Notes under the pieces: model-generated | Told to the model about the DNA's origin: nothing | The model's input: the letters and a program-made list of their open reading frames with translations, nothing else | The model's database searches: none | Assembly (NCBI GenBank): GCA_964517435.1 | Contig: CAZFEC010000004.1 | Location: forward strand, 53,708 to 117,707 | Origin: BS150m-G50 sp964517435 | GTDB lineage: Bacteria > CAIWAD01 > BS150m-G50 | Length of the DNA: 64,000 bases | Direction: 5' to 3' | Position numbers and translations under genes: made by a program | Part shown: piece after piece, positions 63,888 through 64,000 of the stretch | Position numbering within the stretch: position 1 is the first letter of the stretch | Layout: every line of letters starts with the position of its first letter

Positions 63888-63939
63888 GAACCCCCAATAT
63901 TGTTGTATCTCTGAATGTGTATTAGCTGCTAACAGAACA

Positions 63940-63955
63940 GGCAAGAAGTATGCCA
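63940..63955 (-). promoter_or_regulatory. Sigma-54 (-24/-12) promoter for the C39-peptidase gene
   Basis: On the minus strand TGGCAT (63955-63950), five bases ACTTC, TTGCC (63944-63940). One mismatch in each box against TGGCAC-N5-TTGCA; spacing exact; about 50 bp before the ATG. Confidence 0.65.
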
Positions 63956-64000
63956 GCGCAAGTTAACAATCAACGGGGAATTATGCCACTAATGAAAACG

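Overview
The window reads as one bacterial chromosome segment with moderately high GC and dense, often overlapping genes. Several markers suggest the wider Fibrobacteres-Chlorobi-Bacteroidetes (FCB) assemblage or a related candidate phylum: secreted proteins ending in type IX secretion (T9SS) type A sorting domains (YPNPFNPTT-type motif near the C-terminus), a GWxTD-domain protein, gingipain-like C25 peptidases, and HprK with partial mannose-type PTS proteins. This placement is an inference; there is no rRNA or other phylogenetic marker to confirm it.

Region 1 (1-26.6 kb) is an almost unbroken plus-strand block of housekeeping genes: uvrA (5' part outside the window), ecfT-truA, a small transaldolase, an HtrA-type protease, purC-psd-pssA-purS-purQ-tatC-smc, a GWxTD protein, an ABC exporter pair with a YihY-type gene between its subunits, folB-folK-deoxynucleoside kinase, an M50 protease, mutL-miaA, a secreted subtilase and alr. 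This block carries the most unusual signal in the window. The octamer GTGATACA/TGTATCAC occurs 31 times by my count, always preceded by a pyrimidine (YGTGATACA), in both orientations, in all reading frames and in intergenic gaps. I found no exact copy in the remaining 37.5 kb.

Region 2 (26.6-37.5 kb) is a minus-strand block: topA-xerC-hpf-hprK-PTS IIA-PTS IIB-MCE protein, a HAD phosphatase, a divergent AcpS-like gene with nnr and a VanZ-like gene, and ssb. Its gaps hold dispersed and tandem repeats. One small four-helix-bundle gene (S23/IVP family) sits between two copies of the same repeat and looks like an inserted unit.

Region 3 (37.5-64 kb) is an accessory region for the cell surface and secretome: two T9SS-type proteins, a PilZ protein, rfbC, two paralogous C25 peptidases, a glycosidase-like lipoprotein, a SUMF1-domain protein, and a very large C39-peptidase/beta-repeat/CARDB/FN3 reading frame interrupted by one in-frame TAG. 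Four of these secreted genes have good -24/-12 (sigma-54) promoter matches upstream, suggesting a co-regulated secretome. No T9SS machinery, rpoN or enhancer-binding protein gene lies in the window. I saw no tRNA, rRNA, CRISPR array or transposase.
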